This document shows, one piece after another, positions 15,177 through 24,626 of a DNA stretch of 57,842 nt. Origin of the DNA: Candidatus Bathyarchaeota archaeon (GTDB lineage Archaea > Thermoproteota > Bathyarchaeia > Bathyarchaeales > SOJC01). Positions within the stretch are counted from its first letter, which is position 1; every line of letters starts with the position of its first letter. Under the pieces are notes generated by a model. The model did not search any database and was not told the DNA's origin. It was given only the letters and a program-made list of their open reading frames with translations. The position numbers and the translations under genes were made by a program. Location: NCBI GenBank assembly GCA_029882535.1, contig JAOUKM010000001.1:110037-167878 (forward strand). Direction: 5' to 3'.

Positions 15177-16427
15177 ATGGAAAAAAAAGTGGACATACTT
15201 GATGCTGTTTTTGAGCGCTTTTTAAGCAACACTCATTTTTTTAGAGATAGAGATGTACTTCGCCATGATTACATTCCAGAAAAACTGCCTCACCGCGAAG
15301 ACCAGATAAGATACTTGGGAATGATAGCTGCTCCGCTTTTGAAAACAGAGAGATGTTCAAATGTTTTTATTTATGGAAAAACAGGAACCGGAAAAACTGC
15401 TGTTATGAGGTATGTGCTAAATCGCTTATCACAAAAAGCAGCAGAATTTAGTGTACCAGTTAAAATAGCATATGTAAATTGTCGCTTAGCAGGAACAGAA
15501 TATAGGGTTTTTACAAGCTTATGTGCTGCTTTAGATATTACTGTGCCCTTTACTGGTCTTGCGGTTGGTGAAGTTTTTGATCGCTTTAAAAAAGGATTGG
15601 AAAAGCGAAAACTGTCATTTATTGTTGTCTTGGATGAGCTTGACGAGTTAATTAAAGCTAGAGGCGACGTGCTTTTATATGAGCTGACAAGAGTAAATGA
15701 GTCTCTCAGTAATAGCAAAGTCTCTATTGTTGGAATTTCGAACGATTTGCGTTTTAAAGAGTTGTTGGAGCCGCGTGTTTTGAGTTCCCTAAGCGAAGAG
15801 GAGGTTGTGTTTAAACCTTATGATGCTTCTGAGCTTCAAGATATTTTATGGGAACGGGCAGAGTTAGCATTCTATAAAGATGTGTTGCTTGAGGGTGCAG
15901 TAAGCTTATGTGCGGCTTTGGCTGCTGCAGAACATGGGGATGCAAGACGTGCACTTGACTTGTTGCGTGTGGCTGGTGAGGTGGCTGAGAGGGAGAATGC
16001 AAAGGTAATTTCTGAAGATCACGTTAGAGAGGCTGAGAAGCGAATCGAGCATGATAGAATAATTGATGCTTTAACAAATTTGACACCACACTCAAAATTT
16101 GTACTCTACAGCATATACCTCCTTGGAAAAGCCAACATTTACTCCGCTATCACTGGCGATATATATGAGGTATATGCTGAACTGTGTAAAGAAATCGGGG
16201 CTTCACCGTTGACACAGAGGCGGGTGAGCGGGCTTATAAATGAGCTTGACGCAATCGGGTTGCTAAATGCAAGAGTCGTAAGTAGAGGCCGCTACGGTCG
16301 CACAAAAAAGATTAGCCTCGCAATACCGCGGACACCGTTTAACGAAGTGTACGCAAACGATGACCACTTGGGACGGCTAATTCATTTTACACCAAAATGT
16401 TTGAAACTAAAACTCGGCAAAAACTAG
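15177..16427 (+). CDS. cdc6: Orc1/Cdc6 replication initiator
   Basis: This AAA+ initiator binds ORB elements and loads MCM. In the 416-residue protein, Walker A is YGKTGTGKTAVMR (about residues 65-77), Walker B is FIVVLDELDEL and sensor 1 is VSIVGISND. The C-terminal third is the winged helix (PLTQRRVSGLINELDAIGLL) that contacts DNA. The length is normal. It directly follows the origin. Its stop overlaps the convergent DP1 stop by 4 nt. It is the only initiator gene in the window. Confidence 0.95.
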   Translation: MEKKVDILDAVFERFLSNTHFFRDRDVLRHDYIPEKLPHREDQIRYLGMIAAPLLKTERCSNVFIYGKTGTGKTAVMRYVLNRLSQKAAEFSVPVKIAYVNCRLAGTEYRVFTSLCAALDITVPFTGLAVGEVFDRFKKGLEKRKLSFIVVLDELDELIKARGDVLLYELTRVNESLSNSKVSIVGISNDLRFKELLEPRVLSSLSEEEVVFKPYDASELQDILWERAELAFYKDVLLEGAVSLCAALAAAEHGDARRALDLLRVAGEVAERENAKVISEDHVREAEKRIEHDRIIDALTNLTPHSKFVLYSIYLLGKANIYSAITGDIYEVYAELCKEIGASPLTQRRVSGLINELDAIGLLNARVVSRGRYGRTKKISLAIPRTPFNEVYANDDHLGRLIHFTPKCLKLKLGKN

Positions 16428-17971
16428 GCGTTGAAGTCTATAGGTAAGACACCTATTGTCTGAAGATTTACAACTGGGATGATGCCTGGTGTAGGTTCTA
16501 GCCCCAAATTTCGCTGATAGTTAGTTTGCTTTTGCCAAGCGCCGGAATTAACCATAAGAGTCCCTCTATAAGATTCATACTTCATAACGTGTACGTGACC
16601 TACATGGAAAACGTCTGGAACACGTTCTATCACAAGGAAGTCCCGCTTCTCTGGCGATATTGAAGTACGCTGACCGTATGTGGGTGCTAAATGTCGGCCT
16701 CGCAATAACAAGCGCATAGCTCTCTCTGGCGAGTGAAAGTCCATGTCCGCTGCTGTTGCCAAGACATCATCCAAGCTTCGCCCATGATATATGAGAAATT
16801 CTACGCCATGAATGGTTACAGTTGCCGGATTACCTAGCGACAATATGCTTCGTGTCTCGTATAAGGGCTCTGCGTACACCTTTGGGATGGCGGGTTGTGG
16901 CAGTGCTTTCCTTGAGGCGTCATGGTTTCCAGGGATTATTATTAACTCTATGTAGTCTGGAATTTGTTCAAAGAATTTTGCTGCTAGCTTATATTGTTTG
17001 AAGATATCTTGTACAGCTAGTTCCTTTATTTGATTTGGATAAATACCTATACCGTCTACGATGTCCCCAGCGATAATAACATACTTGACATGGCTAGCAG
17101 CTTCCTGTAAGCTCTCATTTCCATATTTTCCGTTAAGCCACAACACAAAACGATTGAATTCTTCTCGCATGAACTCTTTGCTTCCCACATGAAGATCGGA
17201 TATAAGTGCTACACTAACCATCTCTTTGGCTTTACGCGGCTTCTTTTTAGGAATATCTGGGAGGATGAGCTCTTCGACAATTAACAAGTTTTTTCTGCTT
17301 TTCATTAGGCTGAGACATACAACCTGATCAGGTAGTAGCGATTTTGTGTTTTTTAAAAGCCCTTGGGATGCATTTCGTGGAATAAGCGCTGTAGCACTGG
17401 ATTCCAGATCTTCGATTTTTAAAAAGACTCCATATTTTGATTCACGCTTTCCTGTAATCATACAAAAAATCTTGACTCTCGAACGAGAAGCCGCTCGGAA
17501 CGCATCTTTTATTGATGCAGCATTTCTGGAATCCATCCGTTGCCGCAGAAGTTTTCTTATCCGCTTAAACCGATCTTGGAAGTATTCTAGGTATTGGTCA
17601 ATTGAGCCAGTTGAGCAAATTTTGCCAGTTGGATCCTCCAATATTTTTATGTCTTTTTTTATGTCTTTCGCGTGCGGGTGGAAGGTTTTTTTAGCTTTTC
17701 CTGTTACTAGAGAAGGCTCAGGTAAAATGGGAACAGTAAGTGGTTTTGTTTCTAGAAAGGTTTCTTTTGCTATTTCTTCGAGAAGACTCTTGCTTATAAA
17801 AAGCGGCTTTTCGGTACGTATTTCTAAATTCTTTAGAGCCGCTTCAATGAGTTTTATGGGATTTTCTGCCTTCGATATTATAGTGAGTAGGTTGAAGGCT
17901 TCTTTGTCGAGATGGTAGCCTGCTGTTAGCGAGAGGGAGACTGCCTGACGTACTTTTTCGTGTTCACTCAT
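16424..17971 (-). CDS. dp1: DNA polymerase D small subunit DP1 (3'-5' exonuclease)
   Basis: DP1 is the proofreading subunit of the archaeal replicative polymerase PolD. An N-terminal helical region is followed by an OB fold and the phosphoesterase domain from about residue 260. Its metal-site motifs are in order: LISDLHVGS, AGDIVDGIG, PGNHDAS, YHGRS and GHVHVMKY, so the Mre11-like active site is intact. The open frame extends to 17986, but ATG 17971 makes a 4-nt ATGA overlap with the DUF429 stop and gives MSEHEKVRQAV, a better N-terminus, at 515 residues. DP2 is encoded 3 kb further right on the other strand. Confidence 0.94.
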   Translation of the reverse strand: MSEHEKVRQAVSLSLTAGYHLDKEAFNLLTIISKAENPIKLIEAALKNLEIRTEKPLFISKSLLEEIAKETFLETKPLTVPILPEPSLVTGKAKKTFHPHAKDIKKDIKILEDPTGKICSTGSIDQYLEYFQDRFKRIRKLLRQRMDSRNAASIKDAFRAASRSRVKIFCMITGKRESKYGVFLKIEDLESSATALIPRNASQGLLKNTKSLLPDQVVCLSLMKSRKNLLIVEELILPDIPKKKPRKAKEMVSVALISDLHVGSKEFMREEFNRFVLWLNGKYGNESLQEAASHVKYVIIAGDIVDGIGIYPNQIKELAVQDIFKQYKLAAKFFEQIPDYIELIIIPGNHDASRKALPQPAIPKVYAEPLYETRSILSLGNPATVTIHGVEFLIYHGRSLDDVLATAADMDFHSPERAMRLLLRGRHLAPTYGQRTSISPEKRDFLVIERVPDVFHVGHVHVMKYESYRGTLMVNSGAWQKQTNYQRNLGLEPTPGIIPVVNLQTIGVLPIDFNA

Positions 17972-18567
17972 TTTAAACGTCTCCAATCATTTCTTTTCGG
18001 AATCACGATGTAGCCTTCCTCTTTGTCGCCTATCTCTCTAGTTTTTCCTCGTAAATGGAGGTAGGCTGTCATTGCAGCAGTTGTGGCATCAATTTCGTGT
18101 GGTGTGAGAGTGCGTATTTCGAGATTTCCCTTTAAACCTATCTGCTTTAGCAAAGTTTGAATTTTTTGCCAATCTTTCGTCGGCATTCCAAGGGCTTTTC
18201 TTGTTGATGCAGGATGAACTTCAATAACGCTTTGCCCGCTTGCTCTTAGCGCATGCGTTAGAGAAATGGCACGTTTTGTAAGGGTTTTCATTGAGCACAT
18301 GAGTGGTGGGAAGACGGGATAACCGTGTTTCAGCATTTCTTTGTCTGCTTTACGTGTAGTGCCCGTTTTTGGCATCGTTAAAGGTGCATCTATTGCAACA
18401 ATAAGGGGTTTGTGGTGAACTGTCGAGTTTATCACTTCTTCATCATTATGTAGGTGGCATGTGGAAACCCGTCTGTTTTTCCAATATGTCCATCCGGTTG
18501 GGTTTTTTTCCAATGCTGCCAAGTCTATACCTATTATAACTTCCTTTCCAGCTTCCATTTTTGCCAC
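17968..18567 (-). CDS. DUF429 family predicted nuclease
   Basis: A 199-residue DUF429 protein with a predicted RNase-H-like fold. The N-terminal IIGIDLAALEKNPTGW provides the first acidic residue, LIVAIDAPLTMP the second, and HEIDATTAAMTAYL the third. No substrate is known. It precedes DP1 in the same operon, sharing the ATGA stop-start overlap, which hints at a DNA-related job. The start is ATG 18567 (a second ATG lies at 18558). It diverges from the AbrB-PhoU gene across a 59-nt spacer. Confidence 0.78.
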   Translation of the reverse strand: MAKMEAGKEVIIGIDLAALEKNPTGWTYWKNRRVSTCHLHNDEEVINSTVHHKPLIVAIDAPLTMPKTGTTRKADKEMLKHGYPVFPPLMCSMKTLTKRAISLTHALRASGQSVIEVHPASTRKALGMPTKDWQKIQTLLKQIGLKGNLEIRTLTPHEIDATTAAMTAYLHLRGKTREIGDKEEGYIVIPKRNDWRRLK

Positions 18568-18600
18568 CTATATTTATATATTGCTTGCTTGTTTTTGACT
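18568..18600. promoter_or_regulatory. Divergent promoter region, TATA-like
   Basis: The 59-nt spacer between two divergent starts contains CTATATTTATATATTG (about 18569-18584), an archaeal TATA-like sequence that can be read on either strand. The leftward transcript would be almost leaderless. The assignment is by sequence and position only. Confidence 0.4.
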
Positions 18601-18626
18601 TCTAATGAACGGTTTGAGGCAGTATT

Positions 18627-19607
18627 ATGGAGCTTCGTAAAGTTCAGCGTACCAATAGCGGTACTTTTTTTGTTTCTTTACCTAAAGATTGGGCGGAACG
18701 TATTGGACTTGGTAAAGGAACGGTTTTGGCAGTGTCCGAGTCTATTGACGGACGTTTATGTCTCGATCCTCATTATGATGCTGAACGTAAACCTTTAAGC
18801 GTTGTGATAAAGCCAACTCCCTATTTAGACAGAGAAATCGTGGGCAAATATTTGCTTGGTTACGACGAAATTTGCGTCGAGGCTAAAAACCGCATTTCGC
18901 CCGAGGAAAGAGCGATGGTCAAGCAAACTTCTGATCGTCTTGTTGGTTTAGAGATTGTGGAGGAGGATTATGCTCGTATTGTTTTAGAGTGTTTGTTGGA
19001 ACCCGCTGCGTCTTCACCTGAGAAGATTTTGAGGCGTGAGTACAATATTGCTGCTAGCATGCACCGAGATGCTGTGAGCGCCTTTCTAGAAGGCGACGTA
19101 CATTTAGCCAAGAATGTGATTTCCCGTGACGTTGAAGTGAATAGGTTTTATTTCCTTCTAGTGCGAACTTTGCGAACTGTAATTCAAAATCCAAGTTTAG
19201 GCGAGAAATTAGGGATTCGTTCTATTGATTGTCTTGACTATCGCTTGTGTGCAAGCTTGGTTGAAACAATAGGAGATAGAGCAGTAGAAATTGCTTACAA
19301 AGCCTTAGCGTTAAAGGACGTGAAGGTTTCTGGAGAGGTTTCACAACTGATAGGTAGGTTTCATTCTATGGTTTTTGAGGTTCAAGATAATGCGTTGAAA
19401 GCGTTTTTTGGGCATGATGTAGTTTTAGCGGAAGAGGTGCGGGATGAGAGGATGAAGATGGAATCTGTGTTCCACGACATAGAATCAGCGGTAAAGAAAC
19501 AGTCCACGGAGGTTGTGCCCCTAATTTTAACAGCAGCATCTTTGGTGTACCGAATTTTTGGTCATAGCGTAGACATTGCGGATCTGGTGATGCCGAGAGA
19601 ATTGTGA
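18627..19607 (+). CDS. AbrB-PhoU domain phosphate-uptake regulator-like protein
   Basis: A 326-residue protein. Residues 1-45 form a SpoVT/AbrB-type DNA-binding domain (RKVQRTNSGTFFVSLPKDWA). Two PhoU-like helical repeats cover about residues 110-320, with LVETIGDRAVEIAYKAL and RIFGHSVDIADLVMP, each carrying the acidic (E/D)xxD metal motif. This architecture is common in archaea and is annotated as a phosphate uptake regulator. No pst transporter genes are nearby, so the regulated target is not evident. Confidence 0.87.
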   Translation: MELRKVQRTNSGTFFVSLPKDWAERIGLGKGTVLAVSESIDGRLCLDPHYDAERKPLSVVIKPTPYLDREIVGKYLLGYDEICVEAKNRISPEERAMVKQTSDRLVGLEIVEEDYARIVLECLLEPAASSPEKILRREYNIAASMHRDAVSAFLEGDVHLAKNVISRDVEVNRFYFLLVRTLRTVIQNPSLGEKLGIRSIDCLDYRLCASLVETIGDRAVEIAYKALALKDVKVSGEVSQLIGRFHSMVFEVQDNALKAFFGHDVVLAEEVRDERMKMESVFHDIESAVKKQSTEVVPLILTAASLVYRIFGHSVDIADLVMPREL

Positions 19608-19683
19608 GTATAAGCCTCTAAGCTCTTTGGGTAAGTATTTAAGGAATAATAATGTAGATGTAGAAGAGTAGAGGCTTGAAGAC

Positions 19684-19947
19684 ATGGGGAGAAGACGGAG
19701 GAAAGTCGTTCGCATTCCAAAAAAACGTCTGCCACAAGTCTTTCTTTGCCCTCGTTGTGGAAAAAAAACTATACGAGTTGAGCTTGCAAAAGAAGAGGGA
19801 AAAGCCATGGTACGCTGTGGCGGTTGTGGCTTAGCCGACGAGTTGTCTATTGAACAATACGATAAAGACATTGATGTTTATTGTAGATTCACTGACAAAT
19901 ACTACAGTGAGAGAAAAACTTCAAAAGCTACAGCAACTGCAGAGTAG
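19684..19947 (+). CDS. elf1: Elf1-like transcription elongation factor (zinc ribbon)
   Basis: An 87-residue protein with a very basic N-terminus ([16 protein letters not shown]) and a four-Cys zinc ribbon: [10 protein letters not shown] and [11 protein letters not shown]. This matches archaeal Elf1, which associates with RNA polymerase and is found mainly in TACK and related archaea. It lies 9 nt upstream of GGGP synthase and is probably co-transcribed with it. The start is ATG 19684. Confidence 0.88.
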   Translation: MGRRRRKVVRIPKKRLPQVFLCPRCGKKTIRVELAKEEGKAMVRCGGCGLADELSIEQYDKDIDVYCRFTDKYYSERKTSKATATAE

Positions 19948-19956
19948 GGGTTTCAC

Positions 19957-20706
19957 ATGGTTGGCCCTGTAGAAAAACATCTTCTTAAGCGTATTTGTGA
20001 AGAAGGTGCAATTCATCTTACTCTTGTTGATCCTGAAAAAGCTACATCTTCTTTAGCTTCTCGCCTAGCTAAAAGGGTAGAGTCATACAAAACAGCGGCT
20101 ATTATGGTAGGCGGCTCCACTTCCACTTCTACAACTCATCTAAACAGTATTATAAAGGCGATAAAGCGCACAGTAAAGATTCCGGTAATTTTGTTTCCAA
20201 ACAACGTGACTGGGATAAGCAAATATGCTGATGCAATATGGTTTATGTCACTTCTGAACTCAGTTGATCCCTATTTCCTCATTGGCGCTCAAGTTTTAGG
20301 AGCTCCTATGGTTAAGAAATACGGTTTGGAAGCTCTGCCGCTTGGCTATATTATCGTGGGGGAAGGCGGCACAGCTGGAATTGTGGGAAGGGCTATTCCA
20401 ATTCCCTACACGAAACCAGAGCTTGCCGCGGTACACGCATTAGCAGCACAATATTTTGGCATGCGATTCGTATATTTAGAAGCTGGATCAGGAGCAACTC
20501 AACCAGTTCCGTCAACTATGATAAAAGCCGTAAAACACGTAACAAACATTCCTTTGATCGTTGGAGGCGGAATCCGCAGCAGCAAACAAGCTAAAACTGC
20601 TGTTGCGGCTGGCGCAGACATCGTAGTCACTGGAAACATAATTGAAGAAACAGGCGCAAAAAATAAGTTCAAAAAACTTGTGACAACTATTAGAAAGAAT
20701 GGATAG
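19957..20706 (+). CDS. Geranylgeranylglyceryl phosphate synthase
   Basis: It forms the first ether bond of archaeal lipids from sn-glycerol 1-phosphate and geranylgeranyl diphosphate. The 249-residue TIM barrel has HLTLVDPEKA at the first strand, MVGGSTSTST, ILFPNNVTGIS, FVYLEAGSGA and the phosphate-binding loops IVGGGIRSS and VVTGNIIEE. These are hallmark positions of the family. The gene is one of the clearest markers that the window is archaeal. Confidence 0.95.
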   Translation: MVGPVEKHLLKRICEEGAIHLTLVDPEKATSSLASRLAKRVESYKTAAIMVGGSTSTSTTHLNSIIKAIKRTVKIPVILFPNNVTGISKYADAIWFMSLLNSVDPYFLIGAQVLGAPMVKKYGLEALPLGYIIVGEGGTAGIVGRAIPIPYTKPELAAVHALAAQYFGMRFVYLEAGSGATQPVPSTMIKAVKHVTNIPLIVGGGIRSSKQAKTAVAAGADIVVTGNIIEETGAKNKFKKLVTTIRKNG

Positions 20707-20904
20707 TCTAGATGACTACTGCTTTTGAACGATATTTACGGTCAACAATGATGTTGTGCAGAGTACATATAAAATAAACAAGTTGCCGTCTATAAACACA
20801 ATAACGGCGTCCACGTTGTTGACGTTTTTAACCTTATTTGTGTCAGAAAGCCCAAAATACACTTCTGTAATTGCATTTACTAGGTGAGCTTTTTGGGCGT
20901 CAAG

Positions 20905-22179
20905 ATGAGCACGGAATATGGGCAATATGCAAAATCCCTTGAAAACAAACTGCAGAGACTCTACACGATTGCCGAGAAGGCGCGAGAGAAAGGATTAGAC
21001 CCTACACTGGGCCCAGAGTCAGAAGTTGCAAAAGACCTTGCCGAACTTGTGGAAGGTCTGGTAGGACCCGCTGGTGTTGCAAAAGGCATAAGGGAACTAG
21101 CCGAAAAACTTCCCCGCGAAGAACTTGCTTTTAAAATCGCCGAAGAGATCGTTTACGGTAAGTTTAGCCACATGGAAACTCAAACTGTCGCAGAACAAGC
21201 CGTTCGCACCTCCCTCGCCATACTAACCGAGGGAATCACAGCTGCTCCTCTTCAAGGAGTGGCAAAGGTATCCATAAAAACCAACTTTGACAAGACAAAG
21301 TATTTGGCTATATACTACGCAGGGCCTATTCGGTCCGCTGGAGGCACCGATCAAGCGTTAACGCTTGTCATTGGCGACTTTGTACGTAGCCTTCTCGGCT
21401 TGGACCGTTACAAACCTACAGAGGAAGAAATCAACCGGTTTATCGAAGAAATGCGGCTTTACGAGCGAAATGTGGGTCGGTTCCAATATCACGTCACTGA
21501 TGCGCAGCTTCAAATGGCTATTGAGTCAATACCTATCGAGGTAACAGGTACAGAGTCTGACCCCGTTGAAGTGCAGTCTTTCCGCAATTTGCCGAGAATA
21601 GAGACAAACTGCGTTCGCGGGGGAGCTCTGCGTGTAGTAAATGATGGTGTGATAGGTCGGGCAGCAAAGGTCGTCACCATTGTTGAAAAAATAGGCATTG
21701 AAGGTTGGGATTGGCTGAAACACATAGGTGGAGCATGTGGGGCTCAAGATAAGAAAAAGACTGCTGGCTTTATGGAAGACATAATTGCCGGGCGCCCCAT
21801 TTTTTCATTTCCTTCGCAACCAGGTGGTTTTCGTCTTCGCTACGGGCGGGCAAGAAACACTGGTTTGGCTGCTGTCGGGGTGCATCCCTTAACAATGATA
21901 GTTCTAAATCAATTCCTTGCTGGGGGCACACAGATTCGCTTAGAGTTGCCTGGTAAAGGAGGGGTGGTCATGCCTGTAGACTCTATTGAACCGCCTACTG
22001 TATTGTTGAAAGACGGCTCAGTGACCCATGTTTCAAGACAAAACTTCATTCAAATAAAAAATAAAATTGACAAGATTCTTTTTCTAGGCGACCTACTCAT
22101 TAGTTCGGCGATTTCTTATACAACAATAAAAAGCTTCGTCCTTCAGGATATACAGAAGAATGGTGGAGCGAGGAACTAA
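20905..22179 (+). CDS. dp2: DNA polymerase D large subunit DP2, N-terminal part (frameshifted)
   Basis: The first 400 residues or so of DP2, the catalytic subunit of PolD. Typical blocks are seen: YYAGPIRSAGGTDQALTLV, MRLYERNVGRFQYHVTD, VRGGALRVVNDGVIG and HIGGACGAQDKKKT. After GDLLIS the reading goes wrong. The expected continuation FGDFLYNNKK appears in the frame beginning at 22104, so one base is missing in a T run at 22104-22105. The frame then ends falsely at 22179. The open frame begins with GTG 20884, but ATG 20905 gives MSTEYGQYAK, the likelier start. With the base restored, DP2 would have about 1136 residues, a normal intein-free length. Confidence 0.92.
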   Translation: MSTEYGQYAKSLENKLQRLYTIAEKAREKGLDPTLGPESEVAKDLAELVEGLVGPAGVAKGIRELAEKLPREELAFKIAEEIVYGKFSHMETQTVAEQAVRTSLAILTEGITAAPLQGVAKVSIKTNFDKTKYLAIYYAGPIRSAGGTDQALTLVIGDFVRSLLGLDRYKPTEEEINRFIEEMRLYERNVGRFQYHVTDAQLQMAIESIPIEVTGTESDPVEVQSFRNLPRIETNCVRGGALRVVNDGVIGRAAKVVTIVEKIGIEGWDWLKHIGGACGAQDKKKTAGFMEDIIAGRPIFSFPSQPGGFRLRYGRARNTGLAAVGVHPLTMIVLNQFLAGGTQIRLELPGKGGVVMPVDSIEPPTVLLKDGSVTHVSRQNFIQIKNKIDKILFLGDLLISSAISYTTIKSFVLQDIQKNGGARN

Positions 22180-22259
22180 AATCATCAATAACACAACACT
22201 TCAACGGCAACATTGAGGAAGCAGCAACAACAGCAAATGTTTCGGCGCAACGCTTAGAA

Positions 22260-24314
22260 ATGTTCCTTTCGCACCCCTTTCACAACAAACCAGACGCTAG
22301 AGAAGCCATTGCAATAGCCAAAAAACTCAATGTCCCTCTTCATCCACACTATAGTTTCTTTTGGTCTAAAATAACAACCGAAGAATTGCAAAAACTACGC
22401 CAATGGTTACTCAATTCTCAGGCTCAAAAAGAGGACGAACATATTTCAAAGATCACCGGTAAACTAAACACCACATTGAAGAAAATACTAGAACATTTAT
22501 GCCTTCCTCACAAAGTTGCTGAGAACCAAATAGTCATTGAAGACGATGAAGCTTTTGTCTTGGCTACCTGCCTTGGTCTTGATTTACCAACAGCAAAAGT
22601 GGATATTACGACTTCTCCTTTCGAGGCTCTAAAAAGTCTTTCCAGCATCATTGTTCGGGCAAAGGCGCTTACCACCATAGGAGCACGTATGGGTAGACCT
22701 GAGAAGGCAAAAAGGCGGGAAATGAGGCCTCGTGTCCACTTCCTCTTCCCTGTAGGATTGGCTGGTGGCCCAAAGCGCAATTTGATTGTGGCTGCGCAAA
22801 AAGGGCCAATTCACGTAGACTTGGTGAATCGGCGTTGTCCAAAGTGTCAAGAGCTAACTTTTAGAACTAAATGTCCTTCATGCCACATTGAAACGGTTCT
22901 TGAGACAACTTGTCCGCGGTGTGGTAGAAAAGTTGATGAAGATGTTTGTCCCGCTTGCAAAATCCCTGCTTCTGGTTTTCAACGACAAAAGCTCGACCTA
23001 AAAGCCATGATTTCTGATGCTTGTCACCAGTTAGAGGTTAACCCACCTGAGCTTGTTAAGGGAGTGAAAGGATTGTCAAACGAACACAAGGCCGCTGAAA
23101 TTGTTGAGAAGGGGATTCTCCGTGCTAGGGAAGATTTGTCTGTTTATAAAGATGGAACGATACGGTTTGATGCCACAAACGCCCCGCTAACACACTTCAA
23201 ACCTGTTGAAGTCAAAGTTTCTGTGGAGAAACTTAAGCAGTTAGGCTACGCTGTGGGCTTCCAAGGTAAGCCTCTGACTAGTGAAGAGCAAATTTGCGAA
23301 TTGAAAGTGCAAGACATTGTTATTCCACGAAAGAACGCAACGTATTTTGTTCGCGTGGCAAACTTTATTGACCGACTTCTAGAAAAGGTCTACAAGCTTC
23401 CAAGATATTACAACGTGAAGCAAGCTGAAGACTTGGTTGGCCGTCTTGTCATTGGTTTGGCCCCTCACACGTCTGTGGGCATTTTAGGTCGTATTATAGG
23501 ATTCACTGACCTTGATGTTTGCTATGCCCATCCATTGTGGCATTCTGCGAAGCGGCGTGATTGTGATGGAGATGAAGATGCTTTGATGCTTGCTCTTGAT
23601 ACCTTGCTAAACTTTTCAAGAGCTTACCTTCCTTCTCAAATTGGCGGTATAATGGATGCGCCTCTCTTCCTAATTCCAATTGTTAATCCAGCTGAGGTGC
23701 AGCGGCAGGCGCATGAGTTTGACATTGCTGGCCAGTATCCTTTAGATTTTTACGAAAAGACGTTAGAAAAAGCTGCTCCTTTGAAAGCGACGAACCTTGT
23801 TGATTTGGTTGCGCACAAGTTGGGAACCGAAGCGCAGTTTGAGGGTTTTGGCTATACAACTCCCGTTTCGAACATTAACATGGGAAATCGTGAAAGCATG
23901 TATAAGAAGCTTAGGAAGATGACCGACAAGCTAAACAGTCAATTAGAGCTTGCGGAAAAAATTGAAGCTGTTGACGCCAAACAGGTAGCTTTGAAAGTAT
24001 TAACGACCCATTTTCTCAAAGACATCTCGGGAAACCTCCGTGCATTCTCAACTCAAGGCTTTCGCTGTAAAGTGTGCAACAAACGTTTCCGGCGTATACC
24101 GCTTAAAGGAAAGTGTCCAGAATGCGGAGGAACCTTATCATTGACAGTGTACCGTGGCGGAATCGAAAAATATCTGAATGCTGCACGGCACCTTGTTGAA
24201 AAGTATGAATTACCCAAATATTATCTTCACCGTCTCGCGTTGGTGCAGGAAGAGGTCAATACTCTGTTTGAAGGTAAGAAGCCCCGGCAGATAAGCCTTG
24301 TAGACTTTGCCTAA
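22260..24314 (+). CDS. dp2: DNA polymerase D large subunit DP2, C-terminal part (frameshifted)
   Basis: The catalytic portion of DP2. The first Met in this frame is at 22260, but homologous sequence in the same frame runs from 22104 (PSGYTEEWW, then EELKSSITQHF). It therefore continues the upstream fragment rather than starting anew. The double-psi beta-barrel active site is intact, with SAKRRDCDGDEDALML supplying the three Asp. Zinc-finger cysteines are in RRCPKCQELTFRTKCPSC, TTCPRCGRK and, near the end, CKVCNKRF with CPECGG. No intein is present. A single lost base is more likely a sequence error than a real split, because PolD should be essential. Confidence 0.92.
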   Translation: MFLSHPFHNKPDAREAIAIAKKLNVPLHPHYSFFWSKITTEELQKLRQWLLNSQAQKEDEHISKITGKLNTTLKKILEHLCLPHKVAENQIVIEDDEAFVLATCLGLDLPTAKVDITTSPFEALKSLSSIIVRAKALTTIGARMGRPEKAKRREMRPRVHFLFPVGLAGGPKRNLIVAAQKGPIHVDLVNRRCPKCQELTFRTKCPSCHIETVLETTCPRCGRKVDEDVCPACKIPASGFQRQKLDLKAMISDACHQLEVNPPELVKGVKGLSNEHKAAEIVEKGILRAREDLSVYKDGTIRFDATNAPLTHFKPVEVKVSVEKLKQLGYAVGFQGKPLTSEEQICELKVQDIVIPRKNATYFVRVANFIDRLLEKVYKLPRYYNVKQAEDLVGRLVIGLAPHTSVGILGRIIGFTDLDVCYAHPLWHSAKRRDCDGDEDALMLALDTLLNFSRAYLPSQIGGIMDAPLFLIPIVNPAEVQRQAHEFDIAGQYPLDFYEKTLEKAAPLKATNLVDLVAHKLGTEAQFEGFGYTTPVSNINMGNRESMYKKLRKMTDKLNSQLELAEKIEAVDAKQVALKVLTTHFLKDISGNLRAFSTQGFRCKVCNKRFRRIPLKGKCPECGGTLSLTVYRGGIEKYLNAARHLVEKYELPKYYLHRLALVQEEVNTLFEGKKPRQISLVDFA

Positions 24315-24353
24315 ACCTTTTCTGTCCGAAATGCAGAAATGTAATTGATGATT

Positions 24354-24626
24354 ATGGCAAAGCTGGTTTTTCATCCAAATGCCTACTTGAGCGAAACAAG
24401 AAACGTTCGACAGGGGCTGGCTTCGCGTACTAAAATCCTCAGAGTTCTTGAAGGAAAAAACGCTACTGCAAACATGATGGCAAAGGAGTCCAAGTTGAAC
24501 TACGGCGTGGTTCTTCATCATTTGCGACTTTTAGAAACTGAGAAGATTGTTTTGCGTGGGGGGAGGAAAAAACCTTATTCTTGGGAGCTAACAGGCATGG
24601 GCCAACAACGTTTGAAAACCGTTTAA
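24354..24626 (+). CDS. Small winged-helix transcriptional regulator
   Basis: About 90 residues, essentially one ArsR-like winged helix: LASRTKILRVLEGKNATANM, recognition helix LNYGVVLHHLRLLETEKIVLR and wing GGRKKPYSWELTGMG. Its targets are unknown. The frame opens at TTG 24345 with ATGs at 24348 and 24354; I chose 24354 as the usual N-terminus (MAKLVFHPN). It follows DP2 by about 40 nt and overlaps the convergent MazG-like gene by 4 nt. Confidence 0.78.
   Translation: MAKLVFHPNAYLSETRNVRQGLASRTKILRVLEGKNATANMMAKESKLNYGVVLHHLRLLETEKIVLRGGRKKPYSWELTGMGQQRLKTV

Noticed and set aside
20716-20925. Leftward 69-codon ORF between GGGP synthase and DP2
   Set aside because: It begins inside the DP2 5' end on the opposite strand, has no recognisable motif and no clear ribosome-binding site. 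The hydrophobic end looks accidental.
22085-22110. Programmed -1 frameshift site in DP2
   Set aside because: There is no X XXY YYZ slippery heptamer and no obvious downstream pseudoknot at the frame change; a missing T explains the sequence more simply.
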